Origin: Pseudomonadota bacterium
GTDB taxonomy: Bacteria > Myxococcota_A > UBA796 > SXON01
DNA length: 64,000 bases
Assembly: GCA_030684355.1 (NCBI GenBank)
Contig: JAUXTN010000210.1
Coordinates: 62,001-126,000 of the forward strand
Direction of reading: 5' to 3'
The notes below the pieces were generated by a model. The model was given only the letters and a program-made list of their open reading frames with translations. It did not search any database and was not told the origin of the DNA. Below, in pieces: positions 17,130-27,100 of this stretch; the stretch's first letter is position 1, and each line of letters begins with the position of its first letter. Made by a program: the position numbers and the translations under genes.

Positions 17130-20100
17130 CTAGGCGAGGACGGCCCGGATCTGCTGCTCGCCGACGAGCAGCGAGGCCACGTCGGGGGCGTCGCCCACGA
17201 TCTGGTCGGTGATGCGGGCCACCTCGCGGATCGGACCGACGGCGAGCGACTCGGCCGCGCGGTCGGTCCCGAGCTTCAGCTCGTCACCGATGGTCGTGCG
17301 GATGGCGATGTCGCGGAGCAGGGCGAGGTAGCGCAGGCGCAGGATGCCGAGCGCCACGGGATCCCAGCGGCCCGACCCGCGGCGCGCGCTGATGGAGCGC
17401 AGGCTCGGGAGGAGCTTGCTGGCGTGGCCGACGGCCTGGTAGCGCCCGGCGGACTCGAGGATGGGCTCCCCGCGTGCCACCGCGACCGCGCACACCTCGC
17501 TCGCGAGCGCGGCGTTCGAGGCGTTGATGATGCGCTCGGCCGTGCCCTGTCCGATGCCCTTCGCGACGAGGCGGGTCACGCTCGCGGCGAACTGGGCGCT
17601 GTCGCTGGCGTCCCGCGTCTCGGCGATGGCCAGGAGCGCTTCCTGGAACCGCACCGGCTCCTCCCCGGCCGCGCCGGCGCTGCCCGGGGCGAGCCAGCTC
17701 GCGACGAGCTCGGCGACGCCCTGCGTGTAGAGGTTCCAGGCGATGTAGGCCCCTTCCGGGTGGGCCTTCTCCGCCAGCAGCGTGGCCTTCAGGGCGTCGC
17801 CGCCCGTGAGCTTCATCGCCGCGAGCCACGCGCCCGCGATGCGCCCGGCGCTGGCCCCGGTGAGATCGAGCATGAGCGGGAAGAACGCCGCCCCGGCGTC
17901 GGTCGCCACCTGGGTGAGCACCATCGTCATGCCGATGGCCTTCGCGAGCATGTGCTTCGGGATGTCCAGCGGGAAGCGCTCGCGCACGCCCGTCGGGAAG
18001 TAGTCGCGCAGGATGCCGTCGAAGTCGGGGATGAGCGCCGTGTCGTCCTGCATGAGCAGCTTGAACACGTGCATCTTCACGTGCGCCTGGAGCACCGCGA
18101 GCTCCGGACGGGTGAGCCCGGTCCCGACGCTCGCGCGGCGCTTGAGGTCGTCGTCCGAGGGCAGGACGAGGAACGGGCGCGACACGTTGCCGCGCTTGCA
18201 CACCCAGTCGATCGCGCGGCCGTAGGGGAACGGATCCGTGCTCGACCGCAGGACATCGAGCGAGATCAGGCGCCCGTTGGCGTTGCAGTCGGCGAGGACG
18301 GCGTTCGCCACCTCCTCGGTGAGGGAGCGCAAGAAGTCGTTGCGCTCGGTCTCGCTGAAGCGGCCCGCGGCCACCATCGGGTTGAGCAGGATCTTGAGGT
18401 TCACCTCGTGATCCGAGCAGTCGACACCGCCGGAGTTGTCGACGAAGTCGGTGTTCAACCGGCCGCCGGCCAACGCGTACTCGATGCGGGCGGCCTGGGT
18501 GAGGCCGAGGTTCCCGCCCTCGCCGATCATCTTCGCCTTCAGCTCGGGGGCGCTGATGCGGAGCTCGTCGTTCGGGGGATCGTTCGCGTCCGCGTTGGTC
18601 TCCCACGAGGCGCGCACGTAGGTGCCGATGCCGCCGTTCCAGAGGAGGTCGACCGGCATCTTCAGGATGAGCGAGACCACCTGGTCGGGGGTCAGCTCCT
18701 CGGCGAGCGTGCCGAGCGCGGCCCGGGCCTCGGGCGAGAGGGCGACGCTCTTCGCGCGGCGATCGAACACGCCGCCGCCCGCGGAGATCTTCGACTTGTC
18801 GTAGTGCTCCCAGCCCTTCACCTCGTTGAAGAGCCGCCCGCGCTCCTCGTAGGAGGCGTCGGCGTCCGGGTTCGGGTCGAGGAAGATGTGGACGTGGTTG
18901 AACGCCGCCAGGAGGCGCATCTTCTTCGTCTCGATGACGCCGTTGCCGAACACGTCCCCCGCGCAGTCACCGATGCCGGCGCAGGTGAAGAGGTCGCGAT
19001 CGGCGTCGAGCCCGAGCTCGCGGAAGTGGCGCTTCACGAGCACCCAGCCGCCACGGGCCGTGATGCCGACGACCTTGTGGTCGTAGCCGTTGGAGCCGCC
19101 GGACGCGAAGGCGTCGCCGAGCCAGAAGCCGTACTCCTTGCTGATCCGGTTGGCGGTGTCGGAGAGGTGGGCCGTGCCCTTGTCCGCCGCGACGACGAGG
19201 TAGGGGTCGTCCCCGTCGAGCGCGACCACGCGGGGCGGCCGGACCACGGCGCCGTCGACGATGTTGTCGGTCACGTCGAGCATGCCGCGCATGAGGAACT
19301 GGTAGAGCTCGTCACCCTTGCGGCGGCGCTCCGCGGCGTCGGCGATCGTGTACTTGATGTAGAAGCCGCCCTTGCTGCCTTCCGGCACGATGACGACGTT
19401 CTTCACCATCTGCGTGGTGACGAGGCCGAGGATCTCCGTGCGGAAGTCCGCGCGATCGGAGAACCGGATGCCGCCGCGCGCGATGGGCCCGCCGCGGAGG
19501 TGCACGCCCTCGACCTCGCGGTGATGGACGTAGATCTCGACCATCATGCGGGGGAGCGGCAGATCCTTGGCCTTCGCGTGGTCGATCTTGACGCTGATGT
19601 AGTGGGCGACGCGATCGGTCCGGTAGAAGTTCGTGCGCAGCGTCGAGTCGACGAGGTTCACGAGGCGACGCATGACGAAGTCCTCGTCGTTCGTCTTGAT
19701 CTGCAGGAGCAGGTCCTTCAGGCGCTCTTCCGCCGCGGTGACGGCCGTCGCGCGGTCACCCTTCTGATCGGGGTCGAACTTCGCGTGGAAGAGGTTGATG
19801 ACCGCCGCGACGACGGGCGCCTGGTTGAGCAGGATCTCCTGCACGCGCAACGCCGGGTGGCGCAGGCCGATCTGCCGCGCGTAGCCGAAGTAGGCCCGGA
19901 CGAGGTCCACCTCTTCCCAGGTGAGGCCCGCGCGCAGGACGAGGCGGTTGTAGGGATCGGACCCGAGGTGCTTCTGGAAGACGGCCTCGAGACCCGCCAC
20001 GAGGCGGTCCGCGCGGGCGAGCAGCTCTTCCCGCGTGATGCCCGGCACCGCCGCGATGCGGAAGGTGTCGACGTGCTGGGGGGCGAGGCCCTTCGGGTGC

Positions 20101-21752
20101 ACGGGGGTCGCCATCTGGTCGCTGATGACGAGCCCGAAGTTGTCGATCACCGGCATCAGGTCGGTGAGCAGGATGTCGTGCATCTCGTAGACGCGGAGAA
20201 CGACGTCGGCGCCTTCCACGGAGACGCGGGACGCCACGCGGCCCGTGCGCCGCACGGCCTCGAGCCGCACGATGTCCTCGACGGACTGCTCCGCGGACGC
20301 GCGCTCGGCGTACTCGGCCGGGAACGCGTTGGCGTAGCGGGCGAGCAGGGTCGGGGCGCTGTCCCCGAAGCGAGCGGCGAGCGCGGTGGAGACCCGCTCG
20401 GCCCAGGGGGTCGTGAGGTCGGCGATGTACTGCTCGAGGGCCTCGGTGTCGGCCTGGGTGAGGCAGCGCGTGCCGGTCTGGTAGACCTGGAGCAGCACGG
20501 TCTCGAAGCGACCGGCGAAGAGCCCGCTGTCGCTGTAGCTGGCGCCGGTGAGCTGGCCGAGGAACGCGAGCGTGCGGGTCCGGACGGACTCGGAGTAGCG
20601 GCGCTCGGGGATCGCGAAGAGCGTGAAGGTGGTCTGCCCCTCGTCCCGCTGGGTGACGTGCACGCGCGCGACCTGGTCCTGCTCGGCGTCGAACACGCGG
20701 TCGAGCACGTCGCGGATCTGGTCCGGGCTCGCCGAGAAGAGCCACTCGGTCGGGAGCGAATCGAAGATGTTCGCGAGGCCGCGGTACCGGTAGGAGTTCG
20801 GGCGCTGGCGGGTCTCGGCGAGGACGGACGCGAGCACGCGCCGCAGGATCGGGAGGTGGCGGCAGGGCTGCGTCAACGCGCGGTGCGTGAACACGCCGCG
20901 GATGACGACGGGGCCGGCCGGGAGCTGGACCCGGATCTCGTCGACCCGGCCGTGGCGATGCACGGGGGCGTCGACCTGGCCCTTGTGGATGCGCACGAGG
21001 TTGTCGGACGCGCCGAGGCTGGCCGCGGGCCAGAGGGGCGAGGGCTCGAGGCGATCGGCGCCGAGGCGGCTCTCGCTGCCTTCCACGCCGGTGACGCCCA
21101 TGAACACGAAGTTGTCGGAGAGGAGCCACCGGAGGAGCTCGGCGGTCTCGATGCCGTCCTCGCCGCTCACGTCGAACGCGGCCTCGGCGGCGCCCTCCAC
21201 GGCGCGGCACATCGCGTCGAAGTCCGCGACCATGGCGCGCGCGATGGTGAGGCGCTCGGTGAGGTCCGCCTGGATGGCTGCCGCCGCCGATGCATCCACA
21301 CCCGATGCCTCGAACGACAGGAGCGACTCGGTGCGACCCTCGCCGTCGGCCGCGACCGAGCCGCCCGCCGGGCCCCGGTTGACGCGGATCACGACGTTGA
21401 AGCCGTTGACGTGCTGCGCACCGTGCTCGCGCAGGGCGAAGCGGACGGTGTCGACGATGAAGGGCTGGTCCGCCATCACGGACACGACGCGGATGCCGCT
21501 CTCGGTGGGGGTCGCGCGGACGTTCGGGCCGTCGTGCTGGACCGTCGAGAAGAACCGCCACGTGTCGAGCAGCATCGTGGCGGCGTCGTTCGGGGCCATC
21601 AACGCGAAGCTGGCCGTCCGCGACAGGCCGACGGACGCGGTCGCAAACACCACGAACCGCTCGGCGTCCTCGGGGGCGAGGGTGCCGCTGAGGGCACGCA
21701 CGGCGGCGTTCACGCGGGAGACGATCGCTTCACGTTGCGGATGGTTGGGCAT
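17130..21752 (-). CDS. gdhB: NAD-specific glutamate dehydrogenase, large type
   Basis: A 1540-residue enzyme of the large NAD-dependent glutamate dehydrogenase class (the 160-180 kDa type of Pseudomonas and Streptomyces), which oxidatively deaminates glutamate to 2-oxoglutarate and ammonia. The catalytic domain spans roughly residues 700-1200. It holds the Lys of VPEGSKGGFYIKYT near 790, GGSNGYDHKVVGI near 890, and TCAGIGDCAGDVFGNG just after. The N-terminal 650 residues contain the ACT-like and helical regions usual for this class, and the C-terminal third is the all-helical part. The ATG at 21752 is preferred to an upstream Met because of a nearby GAGG. A 195-base gap separates it from the phosphatase upstream. 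Confidence 0.95.
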   Translation of the reverse strand: MPNHPQREAIVSRVNAAVRALSGTLAPEDAERFVVFATASVGLSRTASFALMAPNDAATMLLDTWRFFSTVQHDGPNVRATPTESGIRVVSVMADQPFIVDTVRFALREHGAQHVNGFNVVIRVNRGPAGGSVAADGEGRTESLLSFEASGVDASAAAAIQADLTERLTIARAMVADFDAMCRAVEGAAEAAFDVSGEDGIETAELLRWLLSDNFVFMGVTGVEGSESRLGADRLEPSPLWPAASLGASDNLVRIHKGQVDAPVHRHGRVDEIRVQLPAGPVVIRGVFTHRALTQPCRHLPILRRVLASVLAETRQRPNSYRYRGLANIFDSLPTEWLFSASPDQIRDVLDRVFDAEQDQVARVHVTQRDEGQTTFTLFAIPERRYSESVRTRTLAFLGQLTGASYSDSGLFAGRFETVLLQVYQTGTRCLTQADTEALEQYIADLTTPWAERVSTALAARFGDSAPTLLARYANAFPAEYAERASAEQSVEDIVRLEAVRRTGRVASRVSVEGADVVLRVYEMHDILLTDLMPVIDNFGLVISDQMATPVHPKGLAPQHVDTFRIAAVPGITREELLARADRLVAGLEAVFQKHLGSDPYNRLVLRAGLTWEEVDLVRAYFGYARQIGLRHPALRVQEILLNQAPVVAAVINLFHAKFDPDQKGDRATAVTAAEERLKDLLLQIKTNDEDFVMRRLVNLVDSTLRTNFYRTDRVAHYISVKIDHAKAKDLPLPRMMVEIYVHHREVEGVHLRGGPIARGGIRFSDRADFRTEILGLVTTQMVKNVVIVPEGSKGGFYIKYTIADAAERRRKGDELYQFLMRGMLDVTDNIVDGAVVRPPRVVALDGDDPYLVVAADKGTAHLSDTANRISKEYGFWLGDAFASGGSNGYDHKVVGITARGGWVLVKRHFRELGLDADRDLFTCAGIGDCAGDVFGNGVIETKKMRLLAAFNHVHIFLDPNPDADASYEERGRLFNEVKGWEHYDKSKISAGGGVFDRRAKSVALSPEARAALGTLAEELTPDQVVSLILKMPVDLLWNGGIGTYVRASWETNADANDPPNDELRISAPELKAKMIGEGGNLGLTQAARIEYALAGGRLNTDFVDNSGGVDCSDHEVNLKILLNPMVAAGRFSETERNDFLRSLTEEVANAVLADCNANGRLISLDVLRSSTDPFPYGRAIDWVCKRGNVSRPFLVLPSDDDLKRRASVGTGLTRPELAVLQAHVKMHVFKLLMQDDTALIPDFDGILRDYFPTGVRERFPLDIPKHMLAKAIGMTMVLTQVATDAGAAFFPLMLDLTGASAGRIAGAWLAAMKLTGGDALKATLLAEKAHPEGAYIAWNLYTQGVAELVASWLAPGSAGAAGEEPVRFQEALLAIAETRDASDSAQFAASVTRLVAKGIGQGTAERIINASNAALASEVCAVAVARGEPILESAGRYQAVGHASKLLPSLRSISARRGSGRWDPVALGILRLRYLALLRDIAIRTTIGDELKLGTDRAAESLAVGPIREVARITDQIVGDAPDVASLLVGEQQIRAVLA

Positions 21753-21947
21753 CGGGGGACCTCGGGGCGGGAGGACTTGGCGGCGGCCGTTCACGGGCGC
21801 GGCGAGGGCCACCGCGCGAGGGGCGCAAGCTTATTTCAGGCCCCTCCCGCCGGACAGGGGCACGTCGATAACGACTTCAAGGTCACTTTGCCGGGATGTG
21901 CGTCGACACGGCGCGAGGCCCCTCCGAACGTTCCCCGGTCCCGCCGT

Positions 21948-22862
21948 TCAAGGGCTCGGGTAGAGCGGGCTGACGCGCTCGGCGCGGATCTCCAACGCGG
22001 CGAGGTGGGTCCCGTAGTGGGCGGAGATCCCGGTGTCGATCGCCCACAGTTGGCCCCCGCACCGTTCGCCGATCCGTCCGTCCTCCTGCGTCGTGTGGCC
22101 GACCACCATGCGGGCGGCACCCAACGACGTGAGCGCGCGGCCGAGCTCGGCGCATGCGGTCGTGGGGTCGGAGAGCACATAGGCGCGGTTCCAGAGCGGC
22201 CCGTCGGGACCGAGCACGTCTTTCGGGCCCTGTCCGAGCAGGGCAGCGCGGATCGTCGCGTTCAGGCCGCGCACGCCCAGGCGGGACCAGCGCTCGTCGA
22301 CGCCGCCGTGCACGAAGACGGTGGAGCCCACGCGGGCGACGGCGTCCTGCGCCACGAGCCAGGCGCCATCGTCACCGGTGGGGGCGAACGCCGCCTTGCG
22401 TACGGCCTCCCCGCCGTACGAGGCCAGGTCGGCGGGGCTCACGTAGCGCCAGTCCCCGGTGAGGTTCATCACCTCGTGGTTCCCGAGCAACGGGACCACC
22501 TCGCCGCCGGCGGCGCGAGCCTCGCCCTGGAGGCGGCGGAGGAGCGCGATGACGCCGCGCGAGTCGGGGCCACGATCGGTGATGTCGCCGGTCTGTACGA
22601 GCCAGGCCGCGCCGCCGGACCACGCGCCTCCGTCGTCCACGAGGCCGGCGAGGCGAAAGACCGCGAGCGCCGCCTCCAGATCCCCGTGCAGATCGCCGAT
22701 GGCGACGAGCCGGGCCGGGGCCGGGCGGCCCTCGGGCGGCGGTCCGGGCGCGGCCACGGGCGGCATGGACTCGGCCGCCGCGGTGGTCGACGCGGGCGCT
22801 CCGGGGGCGGGGGCGGGGGCGCTCGGGACGGGCGAGCAGGCGAGGAGGAGCGGCAGCAGCAT
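21948..22862 (-). CDS. Metallophosphatase lipoprotein (calcineurin-like)
   Basis: A 304-residue predicted lipoprotein. The ATG gives MLLPLLLACSP, with the lipidated Cys at 9, followed by a Pro/Ala-rich spacer to about residue 50. The metallophosphoesterase domain has its metal-binding blocks in order: GDLHGD, GDITDRGPDSRG, GNHE, a middle HGG, and the final GHT, as in calcineurin-like serine/threonine phosphatases of the Shelp type. It should act in the periplasm or at the surface. It diverges from the PmbA-like gene with 56 bases between them. The start is supported by the lack of closer alternatives and an AGG about eight bases upstream. Confidence 0.92.
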   Translation of the reverse strand: MLLPLLLACSPVPSAPAPAPGAPASTTAAAESMPPVAAPGPPPEGRPAPARLVAIGDLHGDLEAALAVFRLAGLVDDGGAWSGGAAWLVQTGDITDRGPDSRGVIALLRRLQGEARAAGGEVVPLLGNHEVMNLTGDWRYVSPADLASYGGEAVRKAAFAPTGDDGAWLVAQDAVARVGSTVFVHGGVDERWSRLGVRGLNATIRAALLGQGPKDVLGPDGPLWNRAYVLSDPTTACAELGRALTSLGAARMVVGHTTQEDGRIGERCGGQLWAIDTGISAHYGTHLAALEIRAERVSPLYPSP

Positions 22863-22918
22863 GCCGACACCTATCCAGGGGCGGAGAAGCCGGATACCTC
22901 GGCACCCTGGAGGCCTAC

Positions 22919-24181
22919 GTGGAGGATCGCGCACGGTTGGTGGCGGTGCTGGAGCAGGCGAAGGACGGGGGGGCCAAGGCGGCGGAGGTGCTCCGCGTTC
23001 GCCGGGTCTCGCTCGAGCAGGCTGGCTCGCGCCAGGCACCCGCGCAGCGGGAGGAGCTCGCGTGGACGGTGCGGGTCTGGCGAGAGGGGGGTGCCGCGGG
23101 GCTCGGGACCTCCGCCCTCTCCAGCGACGCCGTAGCGCGTGCGCTGGCGGCGTCGGCGAGTGCGCCGCCCGACCTCCTGGCGGGCCCGGCCGAGCGCATG
23201 GCGATCCGCACGGGCGCCCTCGGCATCGACGACCATCGCCATCCGCAGATCGCCGAGGAGGACCGTACGGAGATCCTGGCGTTCGCGGAGAAGGCCTTCA
23301 ACCAGGGCGGCCTGAAGGCGCGGAGCCTCCGCTACCGCCACTGGCGGGACGAGCGGGCGTGGATGAGCACCCGCGGCGTCGAGGCCACCGAGTCGGCGAC
23401 CTCCTACGAGGTCTCCGCCGAGGTGAGCGCCGGGGACGCGACCGCGCGCCACCGCATCGCGTCACGCCACTTCTCGGACGTGGCGAGCCTCCCGTTCGGC
23501 CCCGAGCTCCGGCGGCGCATGGAGCCGCTCACGCGTCCGGTGGCGGTGCCGCCCGGCTCCTTGCCGCTCGTCCTGGAGCCGCGCCTCGTGGCGGACCTCG
23601 TCCGGGCGCTCGCTCCCGCCTTCTCGGCGGTCTCGATCGGCGAGGGCAACTTCGTGTCGCCGCTCCTCGGCAAGCGGCTCGCCAGCCCGCTGCTGCACAT
23701 CACCGACGACGCCGGCCTGTTCGGCGGGCTCTACACGCGCGCGTTCGACGATCGGGGCGTCCCGCCTATCGCCGTGGCGCTCCTGAAGGAGGGCGTGGTG
23801 CACGGCCTCTACCACGACCCCGAGTCCGCCCGTGCGGCCGGCCTCCGCCCGACCGGCCACGTCACCGGCGGGGTCCTCGGCCCCACCAACCTGATCGTGC
23901 GGCCCGGCGCGCGCACCCGCAACGTCATCCTCGCCGAGCTCGGCCGCTACCTGCTCCTCGATCGGCTCCCCCCCATCGACCTGAAGGCGGGCCGCCTCCG
24001 CGGAGAGGCCGTGGTGGTCGTCGTCGAGCGCGCCGAGCGCGTCGGCAGCGCGCGGGTGTCGTTCGACGTCCCGCTGCTCACGCTCCTGGCGGGGCTGCGC
24101 GAGGTGGCGGCGGATCAGGAGCGGAGCTGCGAGGTCGACGCGCCGACGGCGGTGTTCGAGGGGTCCGTGCTCACGGCCTGA
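22919..24181 (+). CDS. TldD/PmbA-family protein (PmbA-like, no HExxH)
   Basis: A 420-residue member of the TldD/PmbA family. In the known system TldD and PmbA form a protease complex that processes peptides such as microcin B17 precursor and influences gyrase-related toxins. TldD carries HExxH, and this protein does not, so it corresponds to the PmbA-type subunit. Family landmarks are the middle GEGNFVSPLLGKR, the ITDDAGLFGG segment and the final GHVTGGVLGPTNLIVRPG. The GTG start follows TGGAGG with five-base spacing. No TldD gene is in the window. Its 3' end overlaps the convergent mfd gene by 11 bases. Confidence 0.85.
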   Translation: MEDRARLVAVLEQAKDGGAKAAEVLRVRRVSLEQAGSRQAPAQREELAWTVRVWREGGAAGLGTSALSSDAVARALAASASAPPDLLAGPAERMAIRTGALGIDDHRHPQIAEEDRTEILAFAEKAFNQGGLKARSLRYRHWRDERAWMSTRGVEATESATSYEVSAEVSAGDATARHRIASRHFSDVASLPFGPELRRRMEPLTRPVAVPPGSLPLVLEPRLVADLVRALAPAFSAVSIGEGNFVSPLLGKRLASPLLHITDDAGLFGGLYTRAFDDRGVPPIAVALLKEGVVHGLYHDPESARAAGLRPTGHVTGGVLGPTNLIVRPGARTRNVILAELGRYLLLDRLPPIDLKAGRLRGEAVVVVVERAERVGSARVSFDVPLLTLLAGLREVAADQERSCEVDAPTAVFEGSVLTA

Positions 24182-27100
24182 CGAAGCGGCGCCGCTGGGC
24201 GACCGCCGCCGCCGCCGCCGCCACCGCCGCCGCCGCGCGGCCGTCCGGCTCGCCCTCGGGCCGCTCCGAGAGCCGCTGGAGCACCCACTCGAGCACGCGG
24301 AACGGGTGGGCGCCCTCCTCGGGGGTGAAGCGCACCTCGAGCTCGCGCTCCCCGAGTCGGCGGAACCGCGCGGGCTCCGCGACCAGGAGGCGCTCCACCG
24401 TGCGCGGCTGCACGTTCGTCGGGGCGTGCAGCCGCACGAGCAGGCGCACCTTCAGGAACGCGATGTGCTCGATGCCGAGCTCGCGGCAACGCACGCGGGT
24501 CTCCGAGAGCCAGCCGAGGTTGAGGGCCTCCGGCGGCGGGGGCCCGAAGCTGTGCTCCAGCCGCTCGATGACGCCGCGCACCTCCTCGCGGGTGCGGGCG
24601 CGGGCGAGGCGCTGGTAGGCCTCCAGCCGCTCGGGCATCTCCGGCACGTAGTCCTCCGGCAGCCACGCGGGCGCGGCCACCTCGATCTCCGGCTCCAACT
24701 GCCGGCGCGACGCCTCGCCCTTCGCCTCCTGGACGGCGTCCTCGAGGAGCTCGAGGTAGGCGTCGAAGCCGATGGCGGCGATGTGGCCGTGCTGCTTGTC
24801 GCCGAGGAGCTCGCCGCCGCCGCGCAGCTCGAGGTCGCTCGACGCGAGCGCGAAGCCGCTGCCGAGCTCGGTGTTGTCCTGGAGCACGCGGAGCCGCGCG
24901 ATGGCCTCGCGCCGCAGCTCGCCGGCGCCGCGCACGAGCAGCGTGCACGCCGCGCGCTTCGTGCCGCGGCCGATGCGCCCACGCAGCTGGTAGAGCTGCG
25001 CGAGCCCGAGCTGATCGGCGTTGTCGATGATCATCGTGTTGACGTTCGGGAGGTCGACCCCGCTCTCGATGATGGTCGTGCACACGAACACGTTCGTCTC
25101 GTGGCGCACGAACCCAACGAGCACGCGCTCCAGCGCGTCGTCCGACATCTGGCCGTGGCCGACGGCGACCTTCGCCTCGGGCACCACCTCGCGCACCCAC
25201 TGCGCGATGGCCTCGATGTCCTCGACGCGGTTGTGCACGAAGTACACCTGCCCCCCGCGCCGGAGCTCGTGGAGCACGTCCTCGCGCACACGGTCGGCGT
25301 TGAAACGCGCGATCTCGGTGCGTACGGGGTGACGCCCACCCGGGGGCGTCGCCATCACGGAGAGCGCGCGCACCCCGGAGAGCGCCATCTGGAGCGTGCG
25401 CGGGATGGGGGTCGCGGACATCGCGAGCATGTGCGCGCCCAGGGCGAGCTTCTTGAGCGCCTCCTTCTGGGCGACGCCGAAGCGGTGCTCCTCGTCCACC
25501 ACGACGAGGCCGAGGTTCTTGAAGCGGACGGAGCGGCCGAGCGCGCGGGTCGTGGCGATGAGCACGTCGACGCTGCCCGCGGCGAGATCCGCGTGGATGC
25601 GCTTCACGTCGGCGGCGCTCTGGAAGCGGGAGAGGACCTCGACCCGGACGGGGAAGTTCTCCATGCGCCGACGGAAGGACTCGCCGTGCTGGAACGCGAG
25701 GATGGTGGTCGGGCACAGCACGACCGCCTGGGCGCCGCCCTCGACGACGCGGAAGCACGCGCGCATGGCGACCTCCGTCTTCCCGAAGCCGACGTCCCCG
25801 ACGAGGAGGCGGTCCATCGGGTCGTCGCGGCCGAGGTCGTGGAGGACGTCGGCGATGGCGCGGTCCTGGTCGGGGGTCTCGACGAAGGGGAAGGTCTCCT
25901 CGAACTGCCGGTACAGGGCGTCGGTGCCGTGGAAGGCCTCCGCGCGCACGATCTTCCGGCGGGCGTAGAGCCGGAGCAGCTCGTGCGCCATCTTCAGGAC
26001 GGCGTCCTTCACCTTGGCGCGCCGCGCGTCCCACGTGGCGCCGCCGAGGCGGTCGAGCCGCGGCACGGCCCCCTCGCCCACGGACCGGTAGGGGGTCAGC
26101 AGGTCGAGGCGGTGGACCGGGACGTAGAGCTTCTCGCCGTCCCGGAAGGCGACGATCACGAAGTCCCCCGCGACCTCGCCGAGCGGCATGCGCGCGAGGC
26201 CGCGGTACTGGCCGATGCCGTGGCGGTCGTGCACCACGAGGTCCCCGGGGCGCACGCTGGCGAAGCTCGCGACGGCGGCCCGGCGGAAGTCGGCGGCCCC
26301 GGAGCGGTCCGACGCGGCGGAGCGGCGCTCGGCCTGCTCGACGAACATCTCGTCCGCCGTGACGTAGACGGCCTCCTCCGACACGAAGCCATCGGGGAGG
26401 TCCCCTACGTCGAGGCGCAGCTCGCTGGGCCCGGCGCGCCCCGTCCCGAAGGCGAGCCCGTGGGGCTCGAACAAGGCGCGCAGCCGCTCCGCGCGCCCCG
26501 CGCTCTCCGCGACGACCGTGACCGCGCGCCCCGCCTTCACCCACGCGCGGAGCTGCTTCGCGACGGGAGCGAGGTCCCCCGCGCCCACCTTCAACGCGGC
26601 GGTGGTCCGGGTCTCGAACGGGACGGATCCTTCGAACACGAGGCTCGTGAGCGCGATCGCGCCGTCCAGTCGTGCCTCGGCGGCGGGGAGGTAGCGGTCG
26701 AAGGGGCGGACGAGCGGGCGATCCTCGGGGTCGAGGCCGTCGAAGCGCGCGCGGACCAGCTCCTCGAAGCGCACGAGCTCCGCGTGCACGAGGTCGGGCT
26801 CGACCACGTAGAGCGGCGCGCCGGGGGCGAGCGGCGCGAGGTCGATGAGCGCCGGGTAGTAGTCTTCGGCGCCCGGGAACCACACGCCGTTGCGCAGGTC
26901 CTGGAGGACGCGCCGGCGCTCGGTGGGGGGCAGCTCCCGCTCGCTCGCGAGGGCGTGGATGTAGGCGGCGGCGCGCTCGGCGGTCGCGGCGTCGAGCGTG
27001 GCCTCTCGCGCGGAGAGGACCCGGACGCGGTCCCGCTTGCCGGTGCCGCGCTGGGTCGCGGGGTCGAAGCTCCGGATGGAGACGATCTCCTCGTCGAACC

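Noticed and set aside
21753-21947. A small gene or RNA in the gap before glutamate dehydrogenase
   Set aside because: I saw no open frame with a ribosome site and no convincing fold, only a six-base-pair stem near 21842-21863. It most likely holds the promoter.
16533-23135. A 2200-codon open frame on the plus strand
   Set aside because: It lies opposite the NAD-glutamate dehydrogenase and neighbours. Its translation is Arg/Gly/Ala/Glu-biased with no motifs, as expected from codon bias in high-GC DNA.
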